A stretch of DNA of 9,747 bases from Bacteroidales bacterium. GTDB taxonomy: Bacteria; Bacteroidota; Bacteroidia; Bacteroidales; 4484-276. Below the pieces are notes generated by a model. The model did no database searches. It was not told the DNA's origin and was given only the letters and a program-made list of their open reading frames with translations. This document shows, in pieces, positions 1-7,309 of this stretch. Both the position numbers and the translations under genes were made by a program. The DNA lies in NCBI GenBank assembly GCA_018400545.1, contig JAGYLT010000071.1, forward strand, positions 1 through 9,747. The letters run 5' to 3'. How positions within the stretch are numbered: the first letter of the stretch is position 1; each line of letters opens with the position of its first letter.

Positions 1-798
1 AACAAAATGAAAGCCCTTTTCCAATCCGATGGATTCCCATTTTTTAAAGGTATCGGGATGAATGTATTCCACCACTTCCAGATTTTGCCGAGCAGGCTGG
101 AGATACTGCCCGATGGTCATCACCCGGCAGCCGGCAGCCAAAAGATCATCCATGGTTTCAAAAATTTCATCTTCAGTTTCACCCAGGCCAACCATGATCC
201 CTGATTTAGCGACTGATTTTGATTTAGCGATTTGCCTGATCACTTCCAGGCTGCGATCGTATTCTGCTGCGCTCCTTACTTGTGGTGTCAGTCTTCTGAC
301 TGTTTCCAGGTTGTGGGAGATTACTTCTGCCCCTGCATCCAAAACGATTTTAACCAGCTCGGAATTTCCACCAAAATCCGGTATCAGCCCTTCGATGGTA
401 GTTCCGGGGTTTACCCGTTTTACCACCCGGATGGTTTCGTCCCAGTGATTTGCACCCCCATCTTCCAGGTCATCACGGTCCACGGAAGTGATCACGCAGT
501 GCTTTAGTTTCATCAACCGAACTGATTCTGCCAAATTTTTTGGCTCCTCCTGATCCACAGTCTCAGGTTGTCCGGTTTTGGTGGCGCAGAATTTACATGA
601 TCGCGTGCAGATATCTCCCAGTATCATAAAAGTTGCCGTTCCCAGTCCCCAACACTCGGCCATATTGGGGCACTGTCCGCTGGTGCAAATGGTGTGCAGT
701 TTATGTCGGTTCACAATATCTTTCACCTGCACATACTCCTTCCCGGAGGCAACTTTAATCTTTAACCAGTCGGGTTTGCGTTTATAATGGGGTGCCAT
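1..798 (-). CDS. lipA: Lipoyl synthase LipA (C-terminus cut by window edge)
   Basis: Radical-SAM enzyme that inserts two sulfur atoms into octanoyl groups on lipoyl domains, making the lipoate cofactor of pyruvate and 2-oxoglutarate dehydrogenases and the glycine cleavage system; cytoplasmic. Reading the minus strand from ATG at 798 gives MAPHYKRKPDWLKIKV. It then shows the auxiliary-cluster cysteines C38-x4-C43-x5-C49 (within CPNMAECW) and the radical-SAM triad C64-x3-C68-x2-C71 (CTRSCKFC) followed by ATKTGQP. Further on come SGIMVGLGE and TIGQYLQP, both typical of LipA. The frame has 266 codons and runs off the window at position 1; roughly 15-25 residues, including the usual C-terminal RSSY serine, lie outside. 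An in-frame stop at 841-843 limits the start, and ATG 798 is the only ATG start; TTG codons at 804 and 822 are less likely. The gene is divergent from lysS and has its own promoter box. Confidence 0.97.
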   Translation of the reverse strand, partial: MAPHYKRKPDWLKIKVASGKEYVQVKDIVNRHKLHTICTSGQCPNMAECWGLGTATFMILGDICTRSCKFCATKTGQPETVDQEEPKNLAESVRLMKLKHCVITSVDRDDLEDGGANHWDETIRVVKRVNPGTTIEGLIPDFGGNSELVKIVLDAGAEVISHNLETVRRLTPQVRSAAEYDRSLEVIRQIAKSKSVAKSGIMVGLGETEDEIFETMDDLLAAGCRVMTIGQYLQPARQNLEVVEYIHPDTFKKWESIGLEKGFHFV

Positions 799-819
799 TT
801 TCAAATCGATTTTGGCCTG

Positions 820-827
820 CAAAAGTA
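820..827 (-). promoter_or_regulatory. lipA promoter -7 box (TACTTTTG)
   Basis: On the minus strand TACTTTTG matches the Bacteroidota -7 element TAnnTTTG exactly. It would start transcription about 15 nt upstream of the lipA ATG, giving a short leader with no Shine-Dalgarno sequence. No clear -33 TTG is visible at the expected distance, so the call rests on the -7 match and position. Confidence 0.55.
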
Positions 828-885
828 CGGAATCTGTGATTTAATATCTCTCAGGGGCTCACCGTTCAGGGCCGTTATTTTATCC

Positions 886-893
886 TATCTTTG
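886..893 (+). promoter_or_regulatory. lysS promoter -7 box (TATCTTTG)
   Basis: TATCTTTG is an exact match to the Bacteroidota -7 element TAnnTTTG. It lies 20 nt before the lysS ATG at 914 and is followed by an A/T-rich leader without a Shine-Dalgarno sequence, as usual in this phylum. The -33 region near 863-866 is poor. It sits about 60 bp from the oppositely directed lipA box, so the two housekeeping genes share a compact divergent promoter region. Confidence 0.6.
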
Positions 894-913
894 CGCAAAT
901 TTTTTTGAACCCT

Positions 914-2629
914 ATGGCACACATACTTTCAGAACAGGAAAAAATCAGGCGGCAATCGTTGCAGGAGTTGATTAATCTGGGCATCGACCCATACCCTGCC
1001 GAGGAATTTGAAGTGAATGTTACAGCAGAGGAAATCCACGCAAATTATCCTGAAAAGCAGTACGAAAATGTAAGTATTGCCGGGCGCATCATGAGCCGCC
1101 GGATTATGGGTGCTGCTTCGTTTGTGGAGATTCAGGATTCCACCGGACGGATTCAGTGTTACCTGAAGCGTGACAACCTTTGCCCGGAAGAGGATAAAAC
1201 CCTCTACAATAAAGTATTTAAGCAATTGCTCGATATTGGCGATATCATCGGCATCAAAGGCAAAGTGTTTACCACTAAGATGGGTGAAACCACCATCCAG
1301 GCCAGCGAAATGAAATTGCTCACAAAATCTTTGCGGCCGCTTCCTGTAGTAAAAGAAAAAGACGACAAAGTTTATGATGCTTTTGCTGATCCGGAATTGC
1401 GATATCGCCAGCGCTACGTGGATTTGATCGTAAACCCGCATGTGAAGAAAACATTTTTACAGCGAACACAAATGGTTAATTCTATCCGTAACTTTTTAAA
1501 TAAACAAGGTTACCTGGAGGTTGAAACGCCCATCCTTCAGCCGCTGTATGGAGGTGCTGCTGCAAGGCCTTTCAAAACCCATCACAACACGCTGGATATG
1601 ACGCTGTATCTCAGGATCGCCAACGAGCTTTACCTGAAAAGGCTTATCGTGGGTGGTTATGATGGTGTGTATGAATTTTCAAAGGATTTTAGAAATGAGG
1701 GGATGAGCAGGTTTCATAATCCTGAATTTACCCAGATCGAGCTTTATGTGGCCTATAAGGATTACGAATGGATGATGAATTTGGTGGAAGAAATGGTTGA
1801 GAAAGTTGCGCTCGATTTGCACGACACCACAGTTTTAAAAGTTGGAGATAAAGAAATCGACTTTAAACGCCCCTGGAAAAGATACACCATGTTTGAGGCT
1901 ATCCGGGAATACACCGGCATCGATATCACCGAAATGAACGAGGAAGACCTTGTGAAAACCGCCGCTGATCTGGAAGTAAAAATCGATCCGACAATGGGCA
2001 AGGGTAAGATCATCGATGAAATATTTGGAGAAAAGTGTGAGCCAAACCTGATACAACCAACATTCATTACCGATTATCCTGTTGAGATGTCGCCGCTGGC
2101 AAAAAAGCACCGTGAAAAAGAAGGACTGGTCGAACGTTTCGAGGCCATTTGCAATGGTAAAGAATTATGCAATGCGTTTTCAGAATTGAACGATCCGATT
2201 GATCAGCGGAAACGTTTTGAAGATCAACTGGAACTGGGTAAACGCGGCGATGACGAATCGATGGTTTTGGATGAAGATTTTCTAAAAGCTATAGAGCATG
2301 GGATGCCGCCAACGGCAGGCCTTGGTATCGGCATCGACCGGCTGGCCATGATCATGACCAATTCAAATTCTATCCAGGATGTGCTGTTTTTTCCGCATAT
2401 GCGGCCCGAGCAAAAAAAGGCTCAGCCTACAGAGAAGGATTTTGTAGAAGCAGGCGTTTCAGAAGTATGGGCTCCGTATATGATCCCTGCTGGTTTTGAA
2501 AGCCCTGAAGCCCTTAAGGATGCTAAGCCTGCACAAATTCAGCAGGCCATCAACAAATACCGAAAAAAGAATAAACTTGACATTCCGGCAATTCAGATTG
2601 ATGAAATTGAACAATGGTTGGAAAATTAG
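914..2629 (+). CDS. lysS: Lysyl-tRNA synthetase, class II
   Basis: Charges tRNA-Lys with lysine using ATP; cytoplasmic, homodimer in the family. From ATG 914 the product is 571 aa. An N-terminal OB-fold anticodon-binding domain lies at about residues 55-140 ([20 protein letters not shown]). The class II catalytic core follows: motif 1 around 184-210 ([15 protein letters not shown]), motif 2 around 254-280 ([20 protein letters not shown]) and motif 3 at about 469-477 (GLGIGIDRL). After the usual family end (FFPHMRP) there are about 73 more residues, so the protein is longer than the roughly 505-aa E. coli enzyme; from general knowledge this tail is common in Bacteroidota LysS. An upstream in-frame TTG at 905 would add three residues, but ATG 914 is the better start. 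Downstream is a separate gene with its own promoter. Confidence 0.97.
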   Translation: MAHILSEQEKIRRQSLQELINLGIDPYPAEEFEVNVTAEEIHANYPEKQYENVSIAGRIMSRRIMGAASFVEIQDSTGRIQCYLKRDNLCPEEDKTLYNKVFKQLLDIGDIIGIKGKVFTTKMGETTIQASEMKLLTKSLRPLPVVKEKDDKVYDAFADPELRYRQRYVDLIVNPHVKKTFLQRTQMVNSIRNFLNKQGYLEVETPILQPLYGGAAARPFKTHHNTLDMTLYLRIANELYLKRLIVGGYDGVYEFSKDFRNEGMSRFHNPEFTQIELYVAYKDYEWMMNLVEEMVEKVALDLHDTTVLKVGDKEIDFKRPWKRYTMFEAIREYTGIDITEMNEEDLVKTAADLEVKIDPTMGKGKIIDEIFGEKCEPNLIQPTFITDYPVEMSPLAKKHREKEGLVERFEAICNGKELCNAFSELNDPIDQRKRFEDQLELGKRGDDESMVLDEDFLKAIEHGMPPTAGLGIGIDRLAMIMTNSNSIQDVLFFPHMRPEQKKAQPTEKDFVEAGVSEVWAPYMIPAGFESPEALKDAKPAQIQQAINKYRKKNKLDIPAIQIDEIEQWLEN

Positions 2630-2774
2630 GGTTTATTAACTGATTAATTTTTCTGGTACGATATTTTCTTTACGCCGGCAAATTTTTTTCATTTAATGGG
2701 AAATAATGAATCATAATTTTTGTTAACGTATTTGAAATCACAGAAGGGTAATTATCACAATATCAATAAAGTTA

Positions 2775-2782
2775 TATTTTTG
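2775..2782 (+). promoter_or_regulatory. Promoter -7 box of the TPR gene (TATTTTTG)
   Basis: In the 213-bp gap after lysS, TATTTTTG matches TAnnTTTG exactly, 60 nt before the ATG at 2843. The A/T-rich leader between them lacks a Shine-Dalgarno sequence. The -33 region is weak (TTA near 2752). No convincing terminator for lysS was found in the gap, so readthrough from lysS is also possible. Confidence 0.5.
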
Positions 2783-2842
2783 CGCCCGTTTTAAACGATG
2801 TAAGTAAATTATTTGAATCTTAAATAAAATCAACAAATTGTT

Positions 2843-3820
2843 ATGAAATTTAACAACATGAAAATTCTCGCTGCACTTTTGTTCTCGGTGTTCACATTAG
2901 CTGCATTTTCTCAGGACATCAACCAGGCCGGAGACCTTTTTAATGAAGGAAACCAGGCAGTAAAAAACAACAAGTTTGAGCTTGCCATCCAAAAATACAC
3001 AGAAGCTATGGAAGTGGCAGAACAGGTAGGCCCGGAAGGTGAAATGATCGTAATCAACGCTCAGTCTCAAATTCCCCAGTTGTATTACAAAATTGGAGTT
3101 ACAGATTTTAAAGCAAAGAAAATTGAAAAAGCCATTACAGAATTCGAAAAGGCTATCGATTATGGCAAAAAGTATAATGATCCCAATACGGTGAAAAAAG
3201 CAGAAGAAACCATCCCAAAGCTTTATTACTCACAAGGTAACAACTTATACAAAGCAGATGATTTTGATAATGCTCTGGCAAGTTTTAACAAGGCTGCTGA
3301 AATAGCTCCTGACTATTCACGCGCATTCTGGGGTATGGGACTGGCATACAATAAGCTTGATGATACCAAAAGCATGAAGGAATCATTTGAAAAAGCCCTC
3401 AATTTGGCAGTTGCCGACGGTGATGAAAAAATGGAAAGCAGGGTTCGCAAAAACGCCAAGAAATTGTTGCAGGCCAGTGGCGCCAGGAAATTGCAGGCAC
3501 AGGACTGGGATGGCGCTTTGGTTTGCTTAGATGCATCCCTGACATTCGATCCCGATAACGCTGACACTTATTATTACAAAGCATTGGCAAACAATGGCCT
3601 CAGCAAATATGACGAAGCAGTTGCCTCCGCAGAAAAAGGTTTGGAAATGAGTGCCGGTAAAAATGTGGAATACAAGGCCAAATTCTACTACGAACTTGGT
3701 AATGCCCTGAAGGGTAAAGGTAAAAACAGCGATGCCTGCGAGGCATTTAAAAATGCAAAGCATGGCCGTTTCACCGAGAGTGCAGATTATGAGTTAACAC
3801 AGGTTTTGAAGTGTAACTAA
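2843..3820 (+). CDS. Exported TPR-repeat protein
   Basis: A 325-aa protein with an N-terminal signal peptide (hydrophobic core at about residues 8-22, likely cut after AFS at 23, before QDINQ), so it is probably periplasmic. The mature part is almost wholly tetratricopeptide repeats. I see units at about 27-60 (GDLFNEGNQAVKNNKFELAI), 80-111 (YYKIGVTDFKAKKIEKAI), 128-157 (YYSQGNNLYKADDFDNALAS), 160-190, 209-238, 241-270 and 280-306, with the usual small and aromatic positions. TPRs form superhelical scaffolds for protein-protein contacts; there is no enzymatic domain and the partner cannot be told from sequence. The start may instead be the second ATG at 2858 (MKILAALLFS), which keeps a complete signal peptide. 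The gene appears monocistronic: its own promoter box before it and a strong terminator after it. Confidence 0.88.
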   Translation: MKFNNMKILAALLFSVFTLAAFSQDINQAGDLFNEGNQAVKNNKFELAIQKYTEAMEVAEQVGPEGEMIVINAQSQIPQLYYKIGVTDFKAKKIEKAITEFEKAIDYGKKYNDPNTVKKAEETIPKLYYSQGNNLYKADDFDNALASFNKAAEIAPDYSRAFWGMGLAYNKLDDTKSMKESFEKALNLAVADGDEKMESRVRKNAKKLLQASGARKLQAQDWDGALVCLDASLTFDPDNADTYYYKALANNGLSKYDEAVASAEKGLEMSAGKNVEYKAKFYYELGNALKGKGKNSDACEAFKNAKHGRFTESADYELTQVLKCN

Positions 3821-3837
3821 GATATTATCTCGGAAAT

Positions 3838-3874
3838 AAAAAAGCCGGATCATTTTTAATGGTCCGGCTTTTTT
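3838..3874. terminator. Bidirectional intrinsic terminator between convergent genes
   Basis: Twelve perfect base pairs, AAAAAAGCCGGA (3838-3849) with TCCGGCTTTTTT (3863-3874). The pairing extends inward through a G-U pair and four more pairs (3851-3854 with 3858-3861) to a TTT loop. The A-run on one arm and T-run on the other provide a U-tract on both strands. It lies 17 bp after the TPR gene stop and 8 bp after the stop of the opposing receiver gene, so one hairpin can serve both. Confidence 0.93.
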
Positions 3875-3882
3875 AATGTGTT

Positions 3883-4254
3883 TTATTTTGAAAGCTGCGC
3901 CTTAACTGCATCCAAAAGCTTGGATTTTCTGATGGGTTTTGCCAGGTAGTCGTCACACCCGGCTTCAAGCGCTTTTTCCCTGTCGCCGGTTAGCGCATAC
4001 GCCGTTTGGGCAATGATGGGCAAATCACTTTTCATCGCTTTGAATTCCTTAGTCAGCTCATAACCGTTCTTGTCGGGAAGTTTTATATCCATTAAAACCA
4101 GGTCGATTTCCTGCTCACCCTTAAAATAATCCATGGCCTGACTTGCGGTTCTTGCCCATAAAATTTTAGCCTTCAGTTCCGTGAGGATCACCTCAAGAAG
4201 GTCATAATTGTATTGATCGTCTTCAATGATCAGGATGGTTGGTTTTTCTTTCAT
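3883..4254 (-). CDS. Stand-alone response-regulator receiver protein
   Basis: A 123-aa single receiver (CheY-like) domain with no output domain. The acidic pocket is E11-D12-D13, the phospho-acceptor is D56 in LVLMDIKLPDKNG, the switch threonine is T84 (IIAQTAYAL), and the conserved lysine is K106 in DDYLAKP, so all key residues are present. The sequence style resembles receivers of hybrid kinases, and such proteins usually act as phosphate relays, sinks or protein-interaction switches. It is the third gene of the minus-strand signalling operon, 38 bp after the kinase stop, and has a possible promoter box of its own in that gap. Its partner is most simply the adjacent kinase, but this is inferred from position. 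The convergent terminator follows. Confidence 0.92.
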   Translation of the reverse strand: MKEKPTILIIEDDQYNYDLLEVILTELKAKILWARTASQAMDYFKGEQEIDLVLMDIKLPDKNGYELTKEFKAMKSDLPIIAQTAYALTGDREKALEAGCDDYLAKPIRKSKLLDAVKAQLSK

Positions 4255-4278
4255 AATACGCTGGTGTTAACTCAGGAG

Positions 4279-4286
4279 CAAAGATA
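4279..4286 (-). promoter_or_regulatory. Possible internal promoter -7 box before the receiver gene (TATCTTTG)
   Basis: In the 38-bp gap between kinase and receiver gene, the minus strand reads TATCTTTG, an exact TAnnTTTG match 24 nt upstream of the receiver ATG. The expected -33 position falls inside the end of the kinase gene and shows only a T-rich stretch. It may let the receiver be expressed apart from the kinase and activator. Confidence 0.45.
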
Positions 4287-4292
4287 TAAATT

Positions 4293-5645
4293 TTAGAATG
4301 TAAGCGTAAAAACAGTTCCTTCGCCCAGTTTCGATCTGACCGAAATGCTGCTTTTGTGCAGATGCATAATTTGTCGTGAAAGGCTCAAACCAATTCCGGA
4401 ACCATGTTTTTTGGAAGTGAAAAATGGCATAAATATTTTGTCCATGATGTCGGGCTTAATACCATGTCCGTTGTCTCTGATTTCAATTTTCACCCTGCCG
4501 CTGCTGTCTGAGGCAGTCATTGCGATTTTAGGTTTTGCTTTATCTTTCACCGCATCAATGGCATTCAGGAGCAGGTTTATCACCACCTGGTCGATGAGGT
4601 CGGGGTCGGCTGTAACCATCAGGTTTTCGGGCATGATGGATTGCTGGTAGTGAATATTGTGTTGTGTCATTTTAGGTGCGAGCAATTGCTCAGCATTTTG
4701 GAAAAGCTGTGAAACCAGAAAATACCTGAAATTGGGCTTGGGGATTCGGGTAAGGTTCCGGTATATTTCAACAAAATTCAGCAGGCCCTGGCTACGCTTC
4801 TCGATCGTGCTCAGGGCGCTTTGTACGCTTTCCACGTCCTCTTCGTCGAGTGTGATCATCTTTACTTCGGCTTCCTCTTCATCAAGCAGCATGCCTCTTA
4901 CAGTTCCGGCGAGCGACGAGATTGGGGTAATCGAATTCATGATTTCGTGGGTGAGCACCCTGATCAGCTTTTGCCAGGATTCTATTTCCTTTTCTTCCAG
5001 TTCGTTATGGATGTTCTGGAACGAGATCAGGGTAAACTGCTGCCCGCGCATTTTAAATTGTGTGGCGTGAACGGCCAGTTGCAGCAATTCATCATCAACA
5101 AATATCTTGATCAGGATTTTATCGCCGGCATTGAGTTTCAATAATTTTTCCGATAATCCCTCCTCTACGCCATCCAGATCGCTCAAATTTTTGATATACC
5201 GGATTTTGAAAAGCCTGGTAACAGCCTGGTTAAACTGATCGATTTTCCCATCTGCCCGGAATGCGATCATCCCAACGGAAATATGTTGAATGACCGTGAG
5301 CAAATAATTCAGGTGTTCTTCCTTTTCAGAACGGTATTTTCTGAACTCATTCAACACCTCGTTGAAAGCGAAATTCAATTCTTCGAAGCTTTTTCCAAGG
5401 CCTTTTTCTGAGAAGGAACTGGAGAAGTCGGCGTGTTTGATGCTGTTTAGAAACGTGGTGAGCTTGCGGTTGGTCTGCTCTACATACATTATCAGGTTAA
5501 ATACCTGAAAACTAACAAGCAGGCTGAGGAATATCGGAGAAACTGTTAGCCCGCCCCTGATGAACAGGACGATCAACAGGATAATCGAGGCAGCCAGCAG
5601 GATTACCCGGATTATCACCTGTAATCTAAAGCTTTTAAAGACCAT
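4293..5645 (-). CDS. Membrane sensor histidine kinase (NtrY-like catalytic part)
   Basis: A 450-aa kinase. Two adjacent membrane helices at about residues 9-30 and 33-56 are joined by only a few residues (GGLTVSP), so there is no extracytoplasmic sensor domain. A linker (57-110) and a PAS-like region (about 112-210) follow. The phospho-acceptor is H233 in VLTHEIMNSITPISSLA, a form typical of NtrY-like kinases. The ATP-binding domain shows the N box (NLLLNAIDA, N361), the G1 box DNGHG (391-395), FMPFFTSKKHG and the GSGIGL glycines (415-420), and it ends with GEGTVFTLTF. All catalytic elements are intact. The start codon lies inside the end of the upstream sigma-54 activator gene (11-bp overlap), indicating translational coupling and a cognate pair. 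The small membrane sensor resembles intramembrane-sensing kinases; the signal is unknown. Confidence 0.93.
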   Translation of the reverse strand: MVFKSFRLQVIIRVILLAASIILLIVLFIRGGLTVSPIFLSLLVSFQVFNLIMYVEQTNRKLTTFLNSIKHADFSSSFSEKGLGKSFEELNFAFNEVLNEFRKYRSEKEEHLNYLLTVIQHISVGMIAFRADGKIDQFNQAVTRLFKIRYIKNLSDLDGVEEGLSEKLLKLNAGDKILIKIFVDDELLQLAVHATQFKMRGQQFTLISFQNIHNELEEKEIESWQKLIRVLTHEIMNSITPISSLAGTVRGMLLDEEEAEVKMITLDEEDVESVQSALSTIEKRSQGLLNFVEIYRNLTRIPKPNFRYFLVSQLFQNAEQLLAPKMTQHNIHYQQSIMPENLMVTADPDLIDQVVINLLLNAIDAVKDKAKPKIAMTASDSSGRVKIEIRDNGHGIKPDIMDKIFMPFFTSKKHGSGIGLSLSRQIMHLHKSSISVRSKLGEGTVFTLTF

Positions 5646-7011
5646 ATTTTTCTATTCTGCGATAAAGGGATGCGCGCGTTAATCCAAGCTCTTTGGCTGC
5701 TTTGCTGATATTTCCGCCATGCTTATCGATGACTTTTCTGATGAGCATCCGTTCGGTTTCTTCCAGGTTGTAAGTTTCCGGTTCTGTGCCATCTCCGGAG
5801 TCATCGTTCTGTGAAAGGAAAAAATCGTGAGGTTGCAAAATATTTGAATCGCTCATGATTACTGCACGCTCAACGGCATGTTGCAATTCCCTGATGTTTC
5901 CGGGCCAGTGATGTTTTTCTAAGCGTTTCAGTGTAGAGGCGTTCACCCGCTTATTGGAGAGTTTGTATTTCTTACAGTATTCTTCCAGGAAGTGTTCCAC
6001 CAACAGCGGTATGTCGTCGATGCGATCGCGCAATGGTGGCACCGATATTTCTACGGTATTGATGCGGTAGAGGAGGTCCTGCCTGAATTTGTTTTCTTTT
6101 ACCATCTGGTACAGTGGCATATTGGTGGCGCAAATCAGCCGTACGTCTATGGGGACTTCCTTATTCGATCCGAGTCTGACTACTTTACGGCTTTGGAGTA
6201 CCGACAGCAATTTGGATTGCAGGCTGGTGGAAAGGTTCCCGATCTCATCCAGAAAAATGGTACCTTTTGAGGCTGCTTCGAAACGACCGGCGCGGTCTTC
6301 TTTGGCATCGGTGAAAGCACCTTTTTTGTAGCCAAACAATTCGCTTTCGAACAGGGTTTCGCTAATGGCGCCGAGGTCAACACTGATAAAAACCTCATCC
6401 TTTCGCTTCGAGGCTTTATGGATGGCCCTTGCGATGAGTTCCTTTCCGGTTCCGTTTTCACCAAGTATCAACACGTTGGCATCGGTAATGGCCACTTTTT
6501 TTACGGTGGTCATCACCTGCTGCATGGTTTGTGACGTTCCGATCAGGTCGCCCCAGGCATTATTCTGGTCTGCCAGAAAAACCTGTTTTTTTGTTTTCAG
6601 GTCTTCGAGTTCTTCCTTCGATGATCTTACTTTTAGATTGGCCTGAATGGTTGCCAGCAGTTTTTTGTTGTCCCAGGGCTTGAGGATGAAATTGGTGGCG
6701 CCCTCCTTGATGCCTTGCACTGCCAGTTCGATATCCCCGTAGCCGGTAATGAAAATTACCACCGCTGCCGGATCAATTTCCATGATTTTATTCAACCAGT
6801 GAAACCCTTCCTTTCCGCTGGTCGCATCGCGGGAAAAGTTCATGTCGAGGAGTATTACATCGTAGTTTTCCGACCGGAGCAGATTGGGAATATTTTCCGG
6901 ATTTTTTTCGGTGTGCACAATTTTTATGTGTTGTTTCAGGAAGAGTTTTGCGGCAAGCAATACATCCTGATCATCGTCAACAATTAAAATCTTCGCATCA
7001 GCTTTTTCCAT
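5635..7011 (-). CDS. Sigma-54-dependent NtrC-family response regulator
   Basis: A 458-aa transcription activator from ATG 7011 (MEKADAKILIVDDDQ). The receiver domain (about 1-125) has D12-D14, phospho-acceptor D56 (VILLDMNF), T89 and K111 (KPW); an extra stretch SRDATSGKEG follows D56. The AAA+ domain has Walker A GENGTGKE (184-191), the sigma-54 contact loop GAFTDA (231-236, in place of GAFTGA), Walker B TIFLDE (251-256) and FRQDLLYRIN with sensor and finger arginines. The C-terminus is a Fis-type helix-turn-helix (about 427-456, GGNISKAAKELGLTRASLYR). An in-frame ATG at 7071 would add 20 residues, but these are not receiver-like and the A/T-rich leader before 7011 looks like a normal start region. 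It is the first gene of the operon with the kinase. It likely activates the divergent adaptor operon, which has a sigma-54 promoter. No clear promoter for this gene itself was found. Confidence 0.95.
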   Translation of the reverse strand: MEKADAKILIVDDDQDVLLAAKLFLKQHIKIVHTEKNPENIPNLLRSENYDVILLDMNFSRDATSGKEGFHWLNKIMEIDPAAVVIFITGYGDIELAVQGIKEGATNFILKPWDNKKLLATIQANLKVRSSKEELEDLKTKKQVFLADQNNAWGDLIGTSQTMQQVMTTVKKVAITDANVLILGENGTGKELIARAIHKASKRKDEVFISVDLGAISETLFESELFGYKKGAFTDAKEDRAGRFEAASKGTIFLDEIGNLSTSLQSKLLSVLQSRKVVRLGSNKEVPIDVRLICATNMPLYQMVKENKFRQDLLYRINTVEISVPPLRDRIDDIPLLVEHFLEEYCKKYKLSNKRVNASTLKRLEKHHWPGNIRELQHAVERAVIMSDSNILQPHDFFLSQNDDSGDGTEPETYNLEETERMLIRKVIDKHGGNISKAAKELGLTRASLYRRIEKYGL

Positions 7012-7192
7012 ATTCAATTGATTTTTATTAGCGCTATGCTTCAAAACGCTTTTGGCAAAGTGCTTTTGCACAGGCCCTGTAAATTGTTTAAATCTGTAAG
7101 TGAACGCTATGTTTAATGCCGGGCATTTTTCGGTTTCCCGTAAAGGCTTATTATTTAAGCAGTCTCTAATTTATCGGCTAAAATATAAAGAA

Positions 7193-7208
7193 TGTTCGTA
7201 TGTGTACA
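7193..7208. promoter_or_regulatory. Putative upstream activator site A (16-bp imperfect dyad)
   Basis: TGTTCGTATGTGTACA, of the form TGTTC-N6-GTACA, an imperfect inverted repeat with 5 of 8 pairs complementary. It shares 12 of 16 positions with site B and lies about 127-112 bp before the predicted start of transcription of the adaptor gene, a usual distance for sigma-54 enhancers. Assignment to the adjacent activator is inferred. Confidence 0.45.
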
Positions 7209-7214
7209 AAAAAA

Positions 7215-7230
7215 TGGTCGAATTTGAACA
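7215..7230. promoter_or_regulatory. Putative upstream activator site B (16-bp imperfect dyad)
   Basis: TGGTCGAATTTGAACA, of the form TGGTC-N6-GAACA, with 6 of 8 pairs complementary. Its centre is 22 bp from that of site A, about two helical turns, so two dimers would sit on the same face of the DNA. A third GAACA half-site follows at 7241-7245. Confidence 0.48.
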
Positions 7231-7293
7231 AAACAATTTCGAACACATCAAAAGCCTTTATTTATCTGCTGTTGATCAGGGTATTATAATTCG

Positions 7294-7309
7294 TGGCACA
7301 GTATTCGCC
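7294..7309 (+). promoter_or_regulatory. Sigma-54 promoter of the adaptor/export operon
   Basis: TGGCACAGTATTCGCC fits the sigma-54 (RpoN) -24/-12 consensus TGGCACRNNNNTTGC with one mismatch (TCGC for TTGC). The essential GG (7295-7296) and GC (7307-7308) are exactly 10 nt apart. With C7308 at -12, transcription would start near 7320, 18 nt before the adaptor ATG. The neighbouring divergent gene encodes a sigma-54 activator, which strongly supports the call. Confidence 0.82.

Noticed and set aside
62..507. Plus-strand frames of 91-128 codons at the left edge
   Set aside because: They overlap the minus-strand lipA gene, whose cluster-binding cysteines leave no doubt about the coding strand.
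905..913. TTG start for lysS three codons upstream of ATG 914
   Set aside because: ATG 914 gives the normal N-terminus and a better distance from the promoter box; TTG starts are rarer.
929..1441. 170-codon minus-strand frame within lysS
   Set aside because: Shadow of the lysS coding sequence, with no independent evidence of a gene.
7053..7070. TGGC...TTGCA resembling a second sigma-54 promoter
   Set aside because: The GG and GC are separated by 12 nt instead of 10, and the site is nearly 270 bp from the adaptor start.
7012..7071. Upstream ATG (7071) adding 20 residues to the sigma-54 activator
   Set aside because: The extra residues are not part of the receiver fold, and the sequence just before 7011 looks like a typical A/T-rich untranslated leader; kept only as an alternative.
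7285..7290. TATAAT hexamer upstream of the adaptor
   Set aside because: No -35 element at a suitable distance (TTGATC at 7272 is only 7 nt away), and this phylum's main sigma factor uses TAnnTTTG instead.
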